Origin: Burkholderiales bacterium
GTDB taxonomy: Bacteria; Pseudomonadota; Gammaproteobacteria; Burkholderiales; Burkholderiaceae_C
Assembly (NCBI GenBank): GCA_021732385.1
Contig: JAKFVA010000011.1
Location: 22,926-86,925 of the forward strand
DNA length: 64,000 nt
Direction: 5' to 3'
Every line of letters starts with the position of its first letter. Position 1 is the stretch's first letter. The notes under the pieces are model-generated. The model had not been told where the DNA came from, searched no databases, and worked only from the letters and a program-made list of their open reading frames with translations. Shown in pieces: positions 19,340-28,655 of this stretch. A program made the translations under genes and the position numbers.

Positions 19340-20485
19340 ATGAAACGACCTTTCAAACTGCTGCTGCTCAGCGCCTTGCTGGCAGCACAAACCGCATTTG
19401 CCGACATCAATGTGGGCGTGACGGTGTCCACCACAGGGCCTGCCGCCTCACTGGGCATCCCGGAGAAAAATACGGTGTCACTGATGCCCGCCGTGATTGG
19501 AGGCCAGAAGGTCAACTACATCGTGCTTGATGATGCGTCGGACACCACCGCTGCTGTTACGAATGCACGCAAGCTGATTGCCGAAAACAAGGTCGATGTA
19601 ATTCTGGGCTCCACCACCAGCCCCAATTCGCTGGCCATGATTGATGCGGTGGCTGAGGCGCAAACGCCCATGATCTCGATAGCTGCCAGCGCCCGTATTG
19701 TGGAGCCGGTGGATGCCAAGAAGCGCTGGGTTTTCAAGACCCCGCAAAACGACATCATGATGTCGCTGGCCATCATCTCGCACATGGCTGACAAGGGCAT
19801 CAAGACTGTGGGTTTCATTGGCTTTGCCGATGCTTACGGCGAGGGCTGGTTCAATGAATTCAGCAAGGCAGCGGGTTTGAAAGGCGTGCAAATTGTGGCC
19901 AATGAGCGCTACAGCCGCGCCGACACATCGGTAACAGGCCAGGTGCTAAAAATTGTCGCTGCCAAACCTGAGGCCGTGCTGATTGCCGGTTCTGGTACGC
20001 CCGCTGTATTGCCACAAAAAGCCCTTAAAGAGCGCGGCTACAGTGGCTTGATTTACCAAACCCACGGAGTGGCCAATAACGACTTTTTGCGCGTTGGCGG
20101 TAAAGACGTTGAAGGCACTTTCCTGCCCGCAGGCCCGGTGCTGGTGGCTGCGCAACTGCCCGCCAACCACCCTCTGAAGAAATCCGCGCTCGAGTACGTG
20201 GCCAAATATGAGGCCGCTTTTGGCAAGGGCTCGATTTCGACCTTTGGTGCGCATGCCTGGGATGCGGGATTGTTGATGTCCACGGCCGCCACGCAGGCTT
20301 TGAAAAAGGCCAAGCCCGGCACGCCCGAATTTCGCGCCGCCATGCGCGATGCACTGGAAGGCATCAAAGAGTTATCGGGCGCGCACGGCGTGTTCAACAT
20401 GTCGCCCACGGACCACCTGGGTCTGGACCAGCGCGCCCGCGTGATGGTCAAGATTGAAGGCGGCGCCTGGAAGTACCAGCCTTGA
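19340..20485 (+). CDS. ABC transporter substrate-binding protein (LivK family)
   Basis: This 381-residue periplasmic binding protein has a signal peptide (MKRPFKLLLLSALLAAQTAF, cleaved near FADIN) and a type I binding fold (INVGVTVSTTGPAASLGIP). An AGGAG ribosome site precedes the ATG. It is followed by livH, a fused livMG and livF, forming a complete high-affinity uptake system. Its location inside the paa cluster suggests the ligand is phenylacetate or another aromatic acid rather than leucine, but this is inference from context. Confidence 0.88.
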   Translation: MKRPFKLLLLSALLAAQTAFADINVGVTVSTTGPAASLGIPEKNTVSLMPAVIGGQKVNYIVLDDASDTTAAVTNARKLIAENKVDVILGSTTSPNSLAMIDAVAEAQTPMISIAASARIVEPVDAKKRWVFKTPQNDIMMSLAIISHMADKGIKTVGFIGFADAYGEGWFNEFSKAAGLKGVQIVANERYSRADTSVTGQVLKIVAAKPEAVLIAGSGTPAVLPQKALKERGYSGLIYQTHGVANNDFLRVGGKDVEGTFLPAGPVLVAAQLPANHPLKKSALEYVAKYEAAFGKGSISTFGAHAWDAGLLMSTAATQALKKAKPGTPEFRAAMRDALEGIKELSGAHGVFNMSPTDHLGLDQRARVMVKIEGGAWKYQP

Positions 20486-20559
20486 GACGTGTCTGACCCC
20501 GCCCCCCGTGTTTTACCGCCATCTGCTGCGCAGCGCAGCTCTGCGCCACATCTGCCGAC

Positions 20560-21588
20560 ATGAACCTTGAAATTGCTTTGCTGCTTTTGCAGGACGGGCT
20601 GGTCAACGGTGCCATTTACGCCCTGATGGCGCTGGCGTTGGTGCTGGTGTTCTCGGTGACCCGGGTTATTTTTATTGCGCAGGGCGAGTTTGTGGTGTTT
20701 GGTGCGCTCACTCTGGTGGCGCTGCAAACCGGCAAAACGCCAGCCACGCTGTGGTTGCTGTTGGCGCTTTCTCTAGCCTGCCTGGTAGTGGAAGCTTGGC
20801 GCTGGCAGCGCGGCGGCTTGGTGGACTGGCGTTCCGCCCTGGTCTGGGCGGCGCTGCTACCAGCGCTGGCCCTGCTGTTCACGCTTTTTGTCCGGCCTGC
20901 AAGCTTGCTGGCGCAAGCAGCAATCAGCCTGCTCATCGTGACGCCGCTGGGGCCGCTACTTTACCGGCTGGCTTACCGCCCACTGCAAGACGCCACGGTA
21001 TTGGTGTTGTTGATTGTGTCGGTCGCCCTGCATGGCGTGCTGGTGGGACTGGGGTTGCTGTTTTTTGGTGCCGAGGGTTCGCGCACCCCTGCTTTTTCAG
21101 GGGCGCAGTTCAATTGGGCCGGCATTCCTGTTAGCGGCCAGTCGCTGGTGGTGGTGGGCACAGCCGCTTGCCTGGTAGTGGCCTTGTATGTGTTTTTTGA
21201 ACGCTCCATGGTGGGCAAAGCCTTGCGCGCCACCGCCATGAACCGCATAGGCGCTCGACTCATGGGCATACCGCCTGCGCTGGCGGGCGACCTAAGCTTT
21301 GGCCTGGCAGCTTTGATTGGCGCGGTTTCGGGACTGCTGATTGCGCCTATCACCACCGTGTACTACGACACCGGGTTTTTGATTGGTCTCAAAGGCTTCG
21401 TGGCCGCCATCATTGGCGCGCTGGCCAGCTACCCGCTGGCTTTGGGTGGTGCCCTGCTAGTGGGTTTGCTGGAGGCGTTTTCCTCGTTCTGGGCCAGTGC
21501 CTACAAGGAGGTGATTGTTTTCACCCTCATCATTCCGGTGTTGTGGTGGCGCTCGCTGCACAGCCACCCGGTGGAGGACGAGGAATGA
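20560..21588 (+). CDS. ABC transporter permease (LivH family)
   Basis: This 342-residue inner-membrane permease has about eight to nine hydrophobic segments. The N-terminal [20 protein letters not shown] and the later [18 protein letters not shown] coupling loop identify the LivH branch. It pairs with the LivM half of the next gene to form the channel. It overlaps that gene by four bases. Confidence 0.9.
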   Translation: MNLEIALLLLQDGLVNGAIYALMALALVLVFSVTRVIFIAQGEFVVFGALTLVALQTGKTPATLWLLLALSLACLVVEAWRWQRGGLVDWRSALVWAALLPALALLFTLFVRPASLLAQAAISLLIVTPLGPLLYRLAYRPLQDATVLVLLIVSVALHGVLVGLGLLFFGAEGSRTPAFSGAQFNWAGIPVSGQSLVVVGTAACLVVALYVFFERSMVGKALRATAMNRIGARLMGIPPALAGDLSFGLAALIGAVSGLLIAPITTVYYDTGFLIGLKGFVAAIIGALASYPLALGGALLVGLLEAFSSFWASAYKEVIVFTLIIPVLWWRSLHSHPVEDEE

Positions 21589-23438
21589 GCGCGCGCTGGT
21601 TCGGTTTGGCGGCTGTAGCCCTGCTGGCTTTGGCCTGGGGAGTTTTGCCTGCCTTCAGCATCACGCTGTTGGCCAATATAGGCCTGTACACGATGGTGGC
21701 GCTGGGTTTGGTGCTGCTTACGGGTGTGGGGGGCATGACCTCGTTTGGACAAGCTGCGTTTGTGGGAATTGGGGCGTATGCCACTGCCTGGGTCTGCACC
21801 ATGCCGTGGGTGGCTGCTGGCCTGGGCCTGGCTTTTGATTCGGCGTGGCTGCCCTGGTTGGGGCTGGCGCTGGGACTGCTGTGCACTACAGCGCTGGCCT
21901 GGCTGCTGGGGAGCGTTACGGTGCGGCTGTCGGGCCACTATTTGCCGCTGGGCACAATTGCCTGGGGTTTGTCGCTTTATTTCTTGTTTGGCAACCTGGG
22001 GTTTTTAGGCGGTCACACCGGCATCACGGGCTTGCCTGCTTTGCAATTTGCTACCTGGCAATTGAGCACGGCACGAGAACTGGGTGTGTTGATCTGGGCG
22101 CTGGTGCTGCTGGCTATTGTGGCGCTGCACAATCTGCTTGACTCGCGCCCGGGCCGGGCATTACGCGCGCTCAAATCCGGCCGCATCATGGCCGAATCCA
22201 TGGGTGTTGACACCGCGCGCAACCGCTTGCAAGTGTTTGTTCTTGCGGCGCTGCTGGCTGCATTGTCTGGTTGGCTTTACGCGCACTTGCAACGCTTTGT
22301 GAACCCGACCCCGTTCAACTTGAACATTGGCATTGAATACCTGTTCATGGCAGTGGTCGGCGGTGTCGGGCATTTGTGGGGTGCGGTGCTTGGCGCGGCG
22401 CTCATCACGCTAATGAAACATTACCTGCAAGACCTGTTGCCCGCTTTGCTGGGAGCGAGCGGCAATTTTGAGGTAATTGTGTTTGGCCTGCTGATGCTTT
22501 TGGTGTTGCAGCGTTTCCCACAAGGTGTGTGGCCGCTGCTGGTGCAGTTGGCCAGCCATTGGGTAAAAGCACCTGTGCCCACAGTGGCGCAAGCCACGCC
22601 TGGGTTGCCGCAGCGCTTGCTGCCCGCACCTGGCAGCGTGGTGCTGCAGGCTCAGGGCATCAGCAAGCACTTTGGCGGGCTGGTAGCCAACAACGAAGTA
22701 GGCCTGGATTTGAAGGCCGGTGAAATCCACGCCCTGATTGGCCCCAATGGTGCAGGCAAGAGCACGTTCTTTAATATTGTGTCGGGCGTGGACAGCCCCA
22801 GCGCTGGTCGGGTCACCCTGGTCGGTCATGACATGAGCGGCCAGCCCGCACGCGCCTTTGCGCAGCGCGGCTTGGGCCGCACCTTTCAGCATGTGCGGCT
22901 GCTGGGCACGCGCAGCGTGCTGGAGAACGTGGCGCTGGGTGCCCACCTGTGCGGCCAACGCGGCTGGCTGGCGGCCATGCTGCGCTTGGACCGCGCGCAA
23001 GAAGCCGCACTGCTGGCGCAGGCGCGGGCACAGATTGCGCGCTGCGGTTTAAGCGAGCACAGCAGCAAACCCGCAAGCTCATTGGCGCTGGGCCAGCAGC
23101 GGCTGGTGGAGATTGCGCGTGCCCTTGCGGGACAGCCCAGTGTGCTGCTGCTTGATGAGCCTGCGGCGGGCTTGCGTCATCTGGAAAAGCAGGCGCTGGC
23201 CGCCTTGCTGGCCGATCTGGCAGCTGGCGGCGTAGCCATCTTGCTGGTAGAGCACGACATGGAATTTGTCATGAACCTGGCGCAGCGCGTCACGGTGCTG
23301 GAGTTTGGCCAAGTAATTGCGCGCGGCACGCCGGCTCAGGTGCAGGCCAATCCGCGCGTGCGAGAGGCGTATCTGGGGGGCGGCGAACTTGCCGCCACGG
23401 AAATTGAAGCGGTGGCGCTAGAAGGGCAGGCCGCATGA
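21585..23438 (+). CDS. fused ABC permease and ATP-binding protein (LivM-LivG)
   Basis: This is a 617-residue fusion. Residues 1 to about 320 are a LivM-type membrane domain ([40 protein letters not shown]). Residues 350 to 600 are a LivG-type ATPase with Walker [10 protein letters not shown], signature [15 protein letters not shown] and Walker [11 protein letters not shown]. LivM and LivG are more often separate proteins, though fusions are known. The protein works with LivH, LivF and the binding protein at 19340. The start is the ATG overlapping the livH stop. Confidence 0.9.
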   Translation: MSARWFGLAAVALLALAWGVLPAFSITLLANIGLYTMVALGLVLLTGVGGMTSFGQAAFVGIGAYATAWVCTMPWVAAGLGLAFDSAWLPWLGLALGLLCTTALAWLLGSVTVRLSGHYLPLGTIAWGLSLYFLFGNLGFLGGHTGITGLPALQFATWQLSTARELGVLIWALVLLAIVALHNLLDSRPGRALRALKSGRIMAESMGVDTARNRLQVFVLAALLAALSGWLYAHLQRFVNPTPFNLNIGIEYLFMAVVGGVGHLWGAVLGAALITLMKHYLQDLLPALLGASGNFEVIVFGLLMLLVLQRFPQGVWPLLVQLASHWVKAPVPTVAQATPGLPQRLLPAPGSVVLQAQGISKHFGGLVANNEVGLDLKAGEIHALIGPNGAGKSTFFNIVSGVDSPSAGRVTLVGHDMSGQPARAFAQRGLGRTFQHVRLLGTRSVLENVALGAHLCGQRGWLAAMLRLDRAQEAALLAQARAQIARCGLSEHSSKPASSLALGQQRLVEIARALAGQPSVLLLDEPAAGLRHLEKQALAALLADLAAGGVAILLVEHDMEFVMNLAQRVTVLEFGQVIARGTPAQVQANPRVREAYLGGGELAATEIEAVALEGQAA

Positions 23439-24220
23439 AACCACTGCTCAGCCTGGAGGGATTTTGCGTGGCACATGGGGCAGCGCAGGTGGTGCACGAG
23501 GTGAACCTCGCAGTCAACCCCGGCGAGATTGTCACGGTGATCGGCCCCAACGGCGCTGGCAAGACCAGCCTGCTGTGCGCTGTGATGGGCTTGCTGCCTT
23601 CACGCGGTGCGCTGCATCTGAATGACGAGCCCATCGCCCGCCCCTCGGTGGAAGCCATGGTGGCTCGCGGTGTGGGACTGGTTCCCGAGAAGCGCGAGCT
23701 GTTTGCCGAGATGCCGGTGCAAGACAACCTGCTGCTGGGCGGTTTTGCGCGCTGGCGGCGCGGCCAGCGTGATCAGCATGCATGTATGGACGAGGTGTTT
23801 GGCATCTTCCCGCGCCTGGCCGAGCGGCGCAACCAACTGGCGGCTACGCTGTCGGGCGGGGAACGCCAGATGCTGGCGATTGGCCGCGCACTGATGGCCC
23901 GGCCACGCCTGCTTTTGCTGGATGAACCCTCTTTGGGCCTGGCCCCGCTGCTGGTGCGAGAGGTCTTGCGGGTGGTGGCCGGTTTGCGAGAGCAGGGTTT
24001 GTCGGTGCTGCTGGTCGAGCAAAACGCGCGCGCCGCCCTGCAAGTAGCCGACAGGGCTTACGTGCTGGAAACTGGCGCGGTGGCTTTGCAGGGCACTGCA
24101 AGCGAGCTGCTGCACGATCCGCGGATTGTGCAAACGTATCTGGGAATGGGTGAAGCGCGGCGTGAGTTGGATTCGTCTTTGGTGAACCAGAAACGACAAA
24201 CCCCGCAAAGCGGGGTTTAG
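23435..24220 (+). CDS. ABC transporter ATP-binding protein (LivF family)
   Basis: This 261-residue ATPase has Walker A GPNGAGKTS, signature LSGGERQMLAIGRALM and Walker B LLLLDEPSLGL, with the LivF-like RGVGLVPEKRELFAEMPV. It is the second ATPase of the transporter. Its start overlaps the fused gene by four bases. The last codons lie within a hairpin (24198-24218), which probably ends the operon. Confidence 0.9.
   Translation: MKPLLSLEGFCVAHGAAQVVHEVNLAVNPGEIVTVIGPNGAGKTSLLCAVMGLLPSRGALHLNDEPIARPSVEAMVARGVGLVPEKRELFAEMPVQDNLLLGGFARWRRGQRDQHACMDEVFGIFPRLAERRNQLAATLSGGERQMLAIGRALMARPRLLLLDEPSLGLAPLLVREVLRVVAGLREQGLSVLLVEQNARAALQVADRAYVLETGAVALQGTASELLHDPRIVQTYLGMGEARRELDSSLVNQKRQTPQSGV
24198..24218. 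terminator. bidirectional hairpin between livF and tRNA-Ser
   Basis: A perfect inverted repeat (AAACCCCGC and GCGGGGTTT, three-base loop) overlaps the end of livF. It lies nine bases beyond the 3' end of the convergent tRNA gene. The T run is short in both directions. Confidence 0.65.
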
Positions 24221-24226
24221 CGTTAC

Positions 24227-24316
24227 TGGCGGAGAAGGCGGGATTCGAACCCGCGGAGGGTTTTACCCCTCGCACGCTTTCCAGGCGTGTGACTTAAACC
24301 GCTCATCCACCTCTCC
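24227..24316 (-). tRNA. tRNA-Ser (anticodon GGA)
   Basis: Read on the minus strand, this 90-base sequence begins GGAGAGGTGG and ends CTTCTCCGCCA, so the acceptor stem pairs and CCA is encoded. The anticodon loop CTGGAAA gives anticodon GGA. A long variable arm (GCGAGGGGTAAAACCCTC region) and GGTTCGAATCC are typical of class II tRNA-Ser. Confidence 0.96.
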
Positions 24317-24358
24317 AGCAGCCGCAGATTGTATCAGCGCAAGTCGCTCAAAAAGCCT

Positions 24359-24736
24359 TCAGCGAGCGGCGGACGCAGGGCACCATGCGTGGCTTTGCAA
24401 TTGCGCCAGGCTGACCCATTGCAAAGCCTTTTCGTGGGTACACTCCAGCACCACGGGCGGGGCAACGCCTGCGGCTAGCGCCTCGCTCCAGCGCAGGGCG
24501 CACAAGCACCAGCGGTCACCGGGCTTGAGGCCGGCAAAGCGCCATTCGGGGTGTGGCGTCATTAAATCGTTGCCACGCTCCAGGGAGTACAGCAGGAATT
24601 CTTGCGTGACACGGGCGCACACCACATGCGAGCCGCGGTCGGACTCATCGGTTTCGCAGCAGCCATCACGGAAATAACCCGTGAGCGGGTCAAAGGAGCA
24701 GGCTTGCAGTTCGGTGCCTAAAACGTTGCGGCTCAT
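24359..24736 (-). CDS. DUF2237 family protein
   Basis: The 125-residue protein is of unknown function. The family signature is clear: RNVLGTELQACSFDPLTGYF, RDGCCETDESDRGSHVVC, and FAGLKPGDRWCLCALRWSEA, with several conserved Cys residues. No signal peptide or membrane segment is seen. It stands upstream of the tRNA-Ser gene on the same strand. Confidence 0.82.
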   Translation of the reverse strand: MSRNVLGTELQACSFDPLTGYFRDGCCETDESDRGSHVVCARVTQEFLLYSLERGNDLMTPHPEWRFAGLKPGDRWCLCALRWSEALAAGVAPPVVLECTHEKALQWVSLAQLQSHAWCPASAAR

Positions 24737-24772
24737 AAATTAATAACAAAGGTCATGGCAGGATCAAGTCAA

Positions 24773-25693
24773 TCAGGCCTTGGGGGTGGCTTGCACCATC
24801 TTCATGGCAGAAGCAATCAGGGTGGAGACCTCGCTCATGTTGCTGGGCACGATCAAGGTGGTGGTGGCATCAGCAGCCACTTTGGAGTACGCGTCCATGG
24901 CCCGCTCTGCCACTTTTAAATTAACCGCCAGTGCGCCACCGGGGCGCTCAATGGCCTGGGCAATGTAGGCAATCGCCTTGGCTGTGGCCTCGGCCACTGT
25001 AGCAATGGCTGCTGCCTCGCCTTCGGCCTGGTTGATGGCCGCCTGCTTGTCGCCCTCAGAGCGGGCAATGGATGCCTCGCGCTCGCCAGTGGCAATGTTG
25101 ATCTGCTCCTGGCGGCGGCCCTCTGAGGCGGCAATCAAGGCGCGTTTTTCGCGCTCAGCGGTAATCTGCTGCTGCATGGCGTGCAGGATTTCTTTGGGCG
25201 GCGTCAGGTCCTTGATTTCATAGCGCAGCACCTTGACGCCCCAGTTCAGCGCGGCCTCGTCAATGGCGGTCACCACAGAGTGGTTGATGGTGGCGCGCTC
25301 TTCAAAGGTTTTGTCGAGTTCCAGCTTGCCAATCACCGAGCGCAACGTGGTTTGTGCCAGTTGCGTAATGGCAATGATGTAGTTTGATGAGCCGTAGCTG
25401 GCGCGCATCGGGTCGGTGACCTGAAAGTACAGGATGCCGTCCACCTGCAACTGCGTGTTGTCCTTGGTGATGCAAACCTGGCTGGGTACATCCAGCGCAA
25501 TTTCTTTCAGCGAATGCTTGTAGGCCACGCGGTCCACAAATGGCACCAGAAAATTTAGCCCAGGGCTGAGCGTGGCGTTGAATTTGCCCAAGCGCTCGAC
25601 CACCCAGGCGTTTTGCTGCGGCACCACCTTGAGCGAGCGCACAATAAAAATCACGGCGACGACAAGAAAAACCAGGGCGATAGGCGTTTGCAT
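24773..25693 (-). CDS. SPFH/band 7 (stomatin-like, paraslipin/QmcA type) protein
   Basis: This 306-residue protein has one N-terminal transmembrane helix (MQTPIALVFLVVAVIFIV), a band 7 domain (VVPQQNAWVVERLGKFNATL), and an Ala/Glu-rich coiled coil (EREASIARSEGDKQAAINQA). It should form a membrane-bound oligomeric ring in lipid microdomains. The nfeD-like gene just upstream (34 bp) is its usual partner. ATG 25693 is chosen; the longer frame starts at a TTG inside the nfeD end. Confidence 0.9.
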   Translation of the reverse strand: MQTPIALVFLVVAVIFIVRSLKVVPQQNAWVVERLGKFNATLSPGLNFLVPFVDRVAYKHSLKEIALDVPSQVCITKDNTQLQVDGILYFQVTDPMRASYGSSNYIIAITQLAQTTLRSVIGKLELDKTFEERATINHSVVTAIDEAALNWGVKVLRYEIKDLTPPKEILHAMQQQITAEREKRALIAASEGRRQEQINIATGEREASIARSEGDKQAAINQAEGEAAAIATVAEATAKAIAYIAQAIERPGGALAVNLKVAERAMDAYSKVAADATTTLIVPSNMSEVSTLIASAMKMVQATPKA

Positions 25694-25727
25694 AATGCGC
25701 TTTCTGAGTAAATTGGTTTTCAGTATG

Positions 25728-26153
25728 TCAGAGCGGTTTGACAATCAGGTGGTGGCCACGCACCTCCACAATGGTGTGGCTACCCGGTGCAGCCGCAGCG
25801 CCTTCAGCCAGCTCTACCCGCCAAATGGCGCCGCGGTAGCTCACATTGGCCTTGCCTTCGGCTTCCCATTGCGTCACCTGCACCGTCTCGCCAATATCCA
25901 TGTTGACGTTTTTATCCATTGCTGCACCTGGCGCCTTGGGCTCCTGCCTGCGCTTGAGGTACCACAGCACCACGGCCGCGCTGCCTAATACGCCCGCCAC
26001 CACCAGCTGAAGGCTAAAGCCAGCGCCCAGATGCGCAGCCAGCGCGCCACCCACCATACCCAGAGCCAACATAAGCAGATAAAAAGTCCCCGTAGCCAGC
26101 TCCAGGCCCACCAGTGCGGCAGCCATTAGCCACCATACGCTTGCTTCACTCAT
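25728..26153 (-). CDS. NfeD family membrane protein
   Basis: This 141-residue short NfeD has two to three hydrophobic helices in the first 70 residues and a C-terminal OB-fold-like domain (ETVQVTQWEAEGKANVSYRG). Short NfeD proteins pair with SPFH proteins and probably stabilise their assemblies. ATG 26153 (MSEASVWWLMAAALVGLEL) gives a normal membrane start. Confidence 0.87.
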   Translation of the reverse strand: MSEASVWWLMAAALVGLELATGTFYLLMLALGMVGGALAAHLGAGFSLQLVVAGVLGSAAVVLWYLKRRQEPKAPGAAMDKNVNMDIGETVQVTQWEAEGKANVSYRGAIWRVELAEGAAAAPGSHTIVEVRGHHLIVKPL

Positions 26154-26304
26154 TTGATGCCCCCCGTGTTTGCAACACCACATTCTGTGGGGAAAACGCC
26201 GCCCCTGCGGCTTGTGGCGGATTGATTCTGCGTTTATTTACTTACACTCGCAAAGCCCTCAAAATCCGCTGACTCCCTAGCCCCCCGTTATTGCCAGGCC
26301 TGCT

Positions 26305-28629
26305 ATGAAATTTCGCTTCCCCGTTGTCATCATTGACGAAGACTTCCGCTCGGAGAATACCTCGGGGTCAGGCATACGCGCGCTGGCGCAGGCCATTGAA
26401 ACCGAGGGCTTTAAGATTCTGGGGGTAACCAGCTACGGCGACCTATCGCAGTTTGCCCAGCAGCAAAGCCGTGCCAGCGCCTTTATTTTGTCGATTGACG
26501 ACGAAGAGTTCACTCCTGGCCCTGACCTTGACCCCGCCGTGCTGAACTTGCGCCACTTTATTGAAGAAGTACGCCGTAAAAACCTGGATGTGCCGATTTA
26601 TGTGTACGGCGAAACCAAAACCAGCCGCCACATTCCGAACGATATTCTGCGCGAGCTGCATGGCTTCATTCACATGTTTGAGGACACGCCCGAATTTGTG
26701 GCGCGCCACATCATCCGCGAGGCCAAGAGTTATCTGGAGGGCGTGCAGCCGCCGTTCTTCAAAGCGCTGCTGGATTACGCCGAAGACGGCTCTTATTCCT
26801 GGCACTGCCCCGGCCACAGTGGTGGCGTGGCGTTCCTGAAAAGTCCGGTGGGCCAGATGTTCCACCAGTTTTTTGGCGAAAACATGCTGCGCGCCGACGT
26901 TTGCAATGCGGTGGAAGAGCTGGGTCAGTTGCTCGACCATGACGGCGCGATTGGTGCCAGCGAGCGCAATGCCGCGCGCATCTTCAACGCCGACCACTGC
27001 TTTTTTGTGACCAATGGCACCTCCACCAGCAACAAGATGGTCTGGCACCACACAGTGGCGCCAGGCGATGTGGTGGTGGTGGACCGCAATTGCCACAAAT
27101 CGGTCTTGCACTCCATCATCATGACCGGTGCGATCCCGGTATTTTTAAAGCCCACGCGCAACCACTTTGGCATCATCGGCCCCATTCCCAAAGAAGAATT
27201 CGAGCCAGCAGCCATCCAGAAAAAAATTGCCGCCAACCCGCTGTTAAAGGGTGTGGATACCAAAAAAATCAAGCCACGAGTGCTGACGATTACGCAGTCC
27301 ACCTACGACGGCGTGCTGTACAACACCGAAACCGTCAAAAGCATGCTGGATGGCTATGTGGACAACCTGCACTTTGACGAAGCCTGGTTGCCGCACGCCG
27401 CCTTTCACCCGTTTTACGGCAGCTACCACGCCATGGGCAAAAAACGGGTGCGGCCCAAGCATGCGGTGGTGTATGCCACGCAGTCCATCCACAAATTGCT
27501 GGCTGGCATCAGCCAGGCCAGTCATGTGCTGGTGCAAGACTCGCAAACCGTGCAGCTCGACCGGCATCTGTTTAACGAAGCGTATTTGATGCACACCAGC
27601 ACTTCCCCGCAATACAGCATCATTGCAAGCTGCGATGTGGCCGCTGCCATGATGGAGCCGCCCGGCGGCACTGCGCTGGTGGAAGAGAGCATCGCCGAGG
27701 CGCTGGACTTTCGCCGGGCCATGCGCAAGATTGATGAAGAGTACGGCGACGACTGGTGGTTCAAGGTCTGGGGCCCCGAAAAACTGGTGGACGAAGGCAT
27801 TGGCCGAAGCGATGACTGGGTGCTCAAAGGCGAGGCCAAAAGCGGCGGCAAAAACGGCAAAGTCAACTGGCACGGCTTTGGCCGCATGGCCAGCGGCTTC
27901 AATATGCTGGACCCGATCAAGGCGACCATCGTCACGCCGGGCATGGACTTGAACGGCCGCTTTGCCAAAACCGGTATCCCCGCCAGCATCGTCACCAAGT
28001 TTTTGGCCGAGCACGGCGTGGTGGTGGAGAAAACCGGCCTGTACAGCTTCTTCATCATGTTCACCATTGGCATCACCAAGGGCCGCTGGAACAGCATGCT
28101 GACCGCCTTGCAGCAGTTCAAGGACGATTACGCCAAGAACCAGCCGATGTGGCGCGTACTGCCCGAGTTTTGCCAAAAGTATCCGCGCTACGAAAAAATG
28201 GGCCTGGCCGATTTGTGCCAGCATGTGCATGCGCTGTACGCCAAGTACGACATTGCACGCCTGACCACCGACATGTACTTGAGCGACTTGCAGCCCGCCA
28301 TGAAGCCCAGCGACGCCTACGCCTGCATTGCCCACCGCAGCACCGAACGGGTGGAGATTGACGAACTGGAAGGGCGCATTACCGTAGGCCTGGTCACGCC
28401 TTATCCCCCCGGCATTCCGCTGCTCATTCCGGGTGAGGTGTTCAATAAAAAGATTGTGGATTACCTCAAGTTCGCTCGCGAGTTCAACGCCCAGTGCCCC
28501 GGTTTTGAAACCGACATCCATGGGCTGGTGGAGATTGAAGGGGAAGATGGCAAACGGCGCTATTACGCGGATTGCGTGCGGAAAGCCCCCGTTGATAAAC
28601 ATAGCGCAGAGCGCGCGAATTATGGATGA
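26305..28629 (+). CDS. Orn/Lys/Arg family PLP-dependent decarboxylase
   Basis: This 774-residue fold-type I decarboxylase has an N-terminal flavodoxin-like wing domain (about residues 1-130), a PLP core with the catalytic lysine in ATQSIHKLLAGISQAS, SWHCPGHSGGVAFLKSP and HFDEAWLPHAAFHPFYG, and a C-terminal domain (GLVTPYPPGIPLLIPGE). It decarboxylates arginine, lysine or ornithine to a polyamine or diamine, in acid resistance or polyamine synthesis. The substrate cannot be told from these motifs. The stop codon lies within a large palindrome, and the CRISPR array begins 26 bp later. Confidence 0.9.
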   Translation: MKFRFPVVIIDEDFRSENTSGSGIRALAQAIETEGFKILGVTSYGDLSQFAQQQSRASAFILSIDDEEFTPGPDLDPAVLNLRHFIEEVRRKNLDVPIYVYGETKTSRHIPNDILRELHGFIHMFEDTPEFVARHIIREAKSYLEGVQPPFFKALLDYAEDGSYSWHCPGHSGGVAFLKSPVGQMFHQFFGENMLRADVCNAVEELGQLLDHDGAIGASERNAARIFNADHCFFVTNGTSTSNKMVWHHTVAPGDVVVVDRNCHKSVLHSIIMTGAIPVFLKPTRNHFGIIGPIPKEEFEPAAIQKKIAANPLLKGVDTKKIKPRVLTITQSTYDGVLYNTETVKSMLDGYVDNLHFDEAWLPHAAFHPFYGSYHAMGKKRVRPKHAVVYATQSIHKLLAGISQASHVLVQDSQTVQLDRHLFNEAYLMHTSTSPQYSIIASCDVAAAMMEPPGGTALVEESIAEALDFRRAMRKIDEEYGDDWWFKVWGPEKLVDEGIGRSDDWVLKGEAKSGGKNGKVNWHGFGRMASGFNMLDPIKATIVTPGMDLNGRFAKTGIPASIVTKFLAEHGVVVEKTGLYSFFIMFTIGITKGRWNSMLTALQQFKDDYAKNQPMWRVLPEFCQKYPRYEKMGLADLCQHVHALYAKYDIARLTTDMYLSDLQPAMKPSDAYACIAHRSTERVEIDELEGRITVGLVTPYPPGIPLLIPGEVFNKKIVDYLKFAREFNAQCPGFETDIHGLVEIEGEDGKRRYYADCVRKAPVDKHSAERANYG

Positions 28630-28654
28630 TGGTTGAAAACCGCCATCCATAATT
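28618..28654. repeat. 17-bp-arm inverted repeat at the decarboxylase-CRISPR junction
   Basis: Left arm 28618-28634 and right arm 28638-28654 pair over 17 positions, with one A-C mismatch and one G-U pair, around a three-base loop. It overlaps the decarboxylase stop codon and ends one base before the first CRISPR repeat. No T run follows on either strand, so it is an unusual terminator or a boundary structure. Confidence 0.7.
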
Positions 28655-28655
28655 T

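Noticed and set aside
26154..26304. Promoter of the decarboxylase gene
   Set aside because: TTGATT and TACACT are present but only 15 bp apart, which is too short for confidence.
27244..28650. 468-residue minus-strand frame under the decarboxylase gene
   Set aside because: It is a shadow of a well-recognised gene and has no domain of its own.
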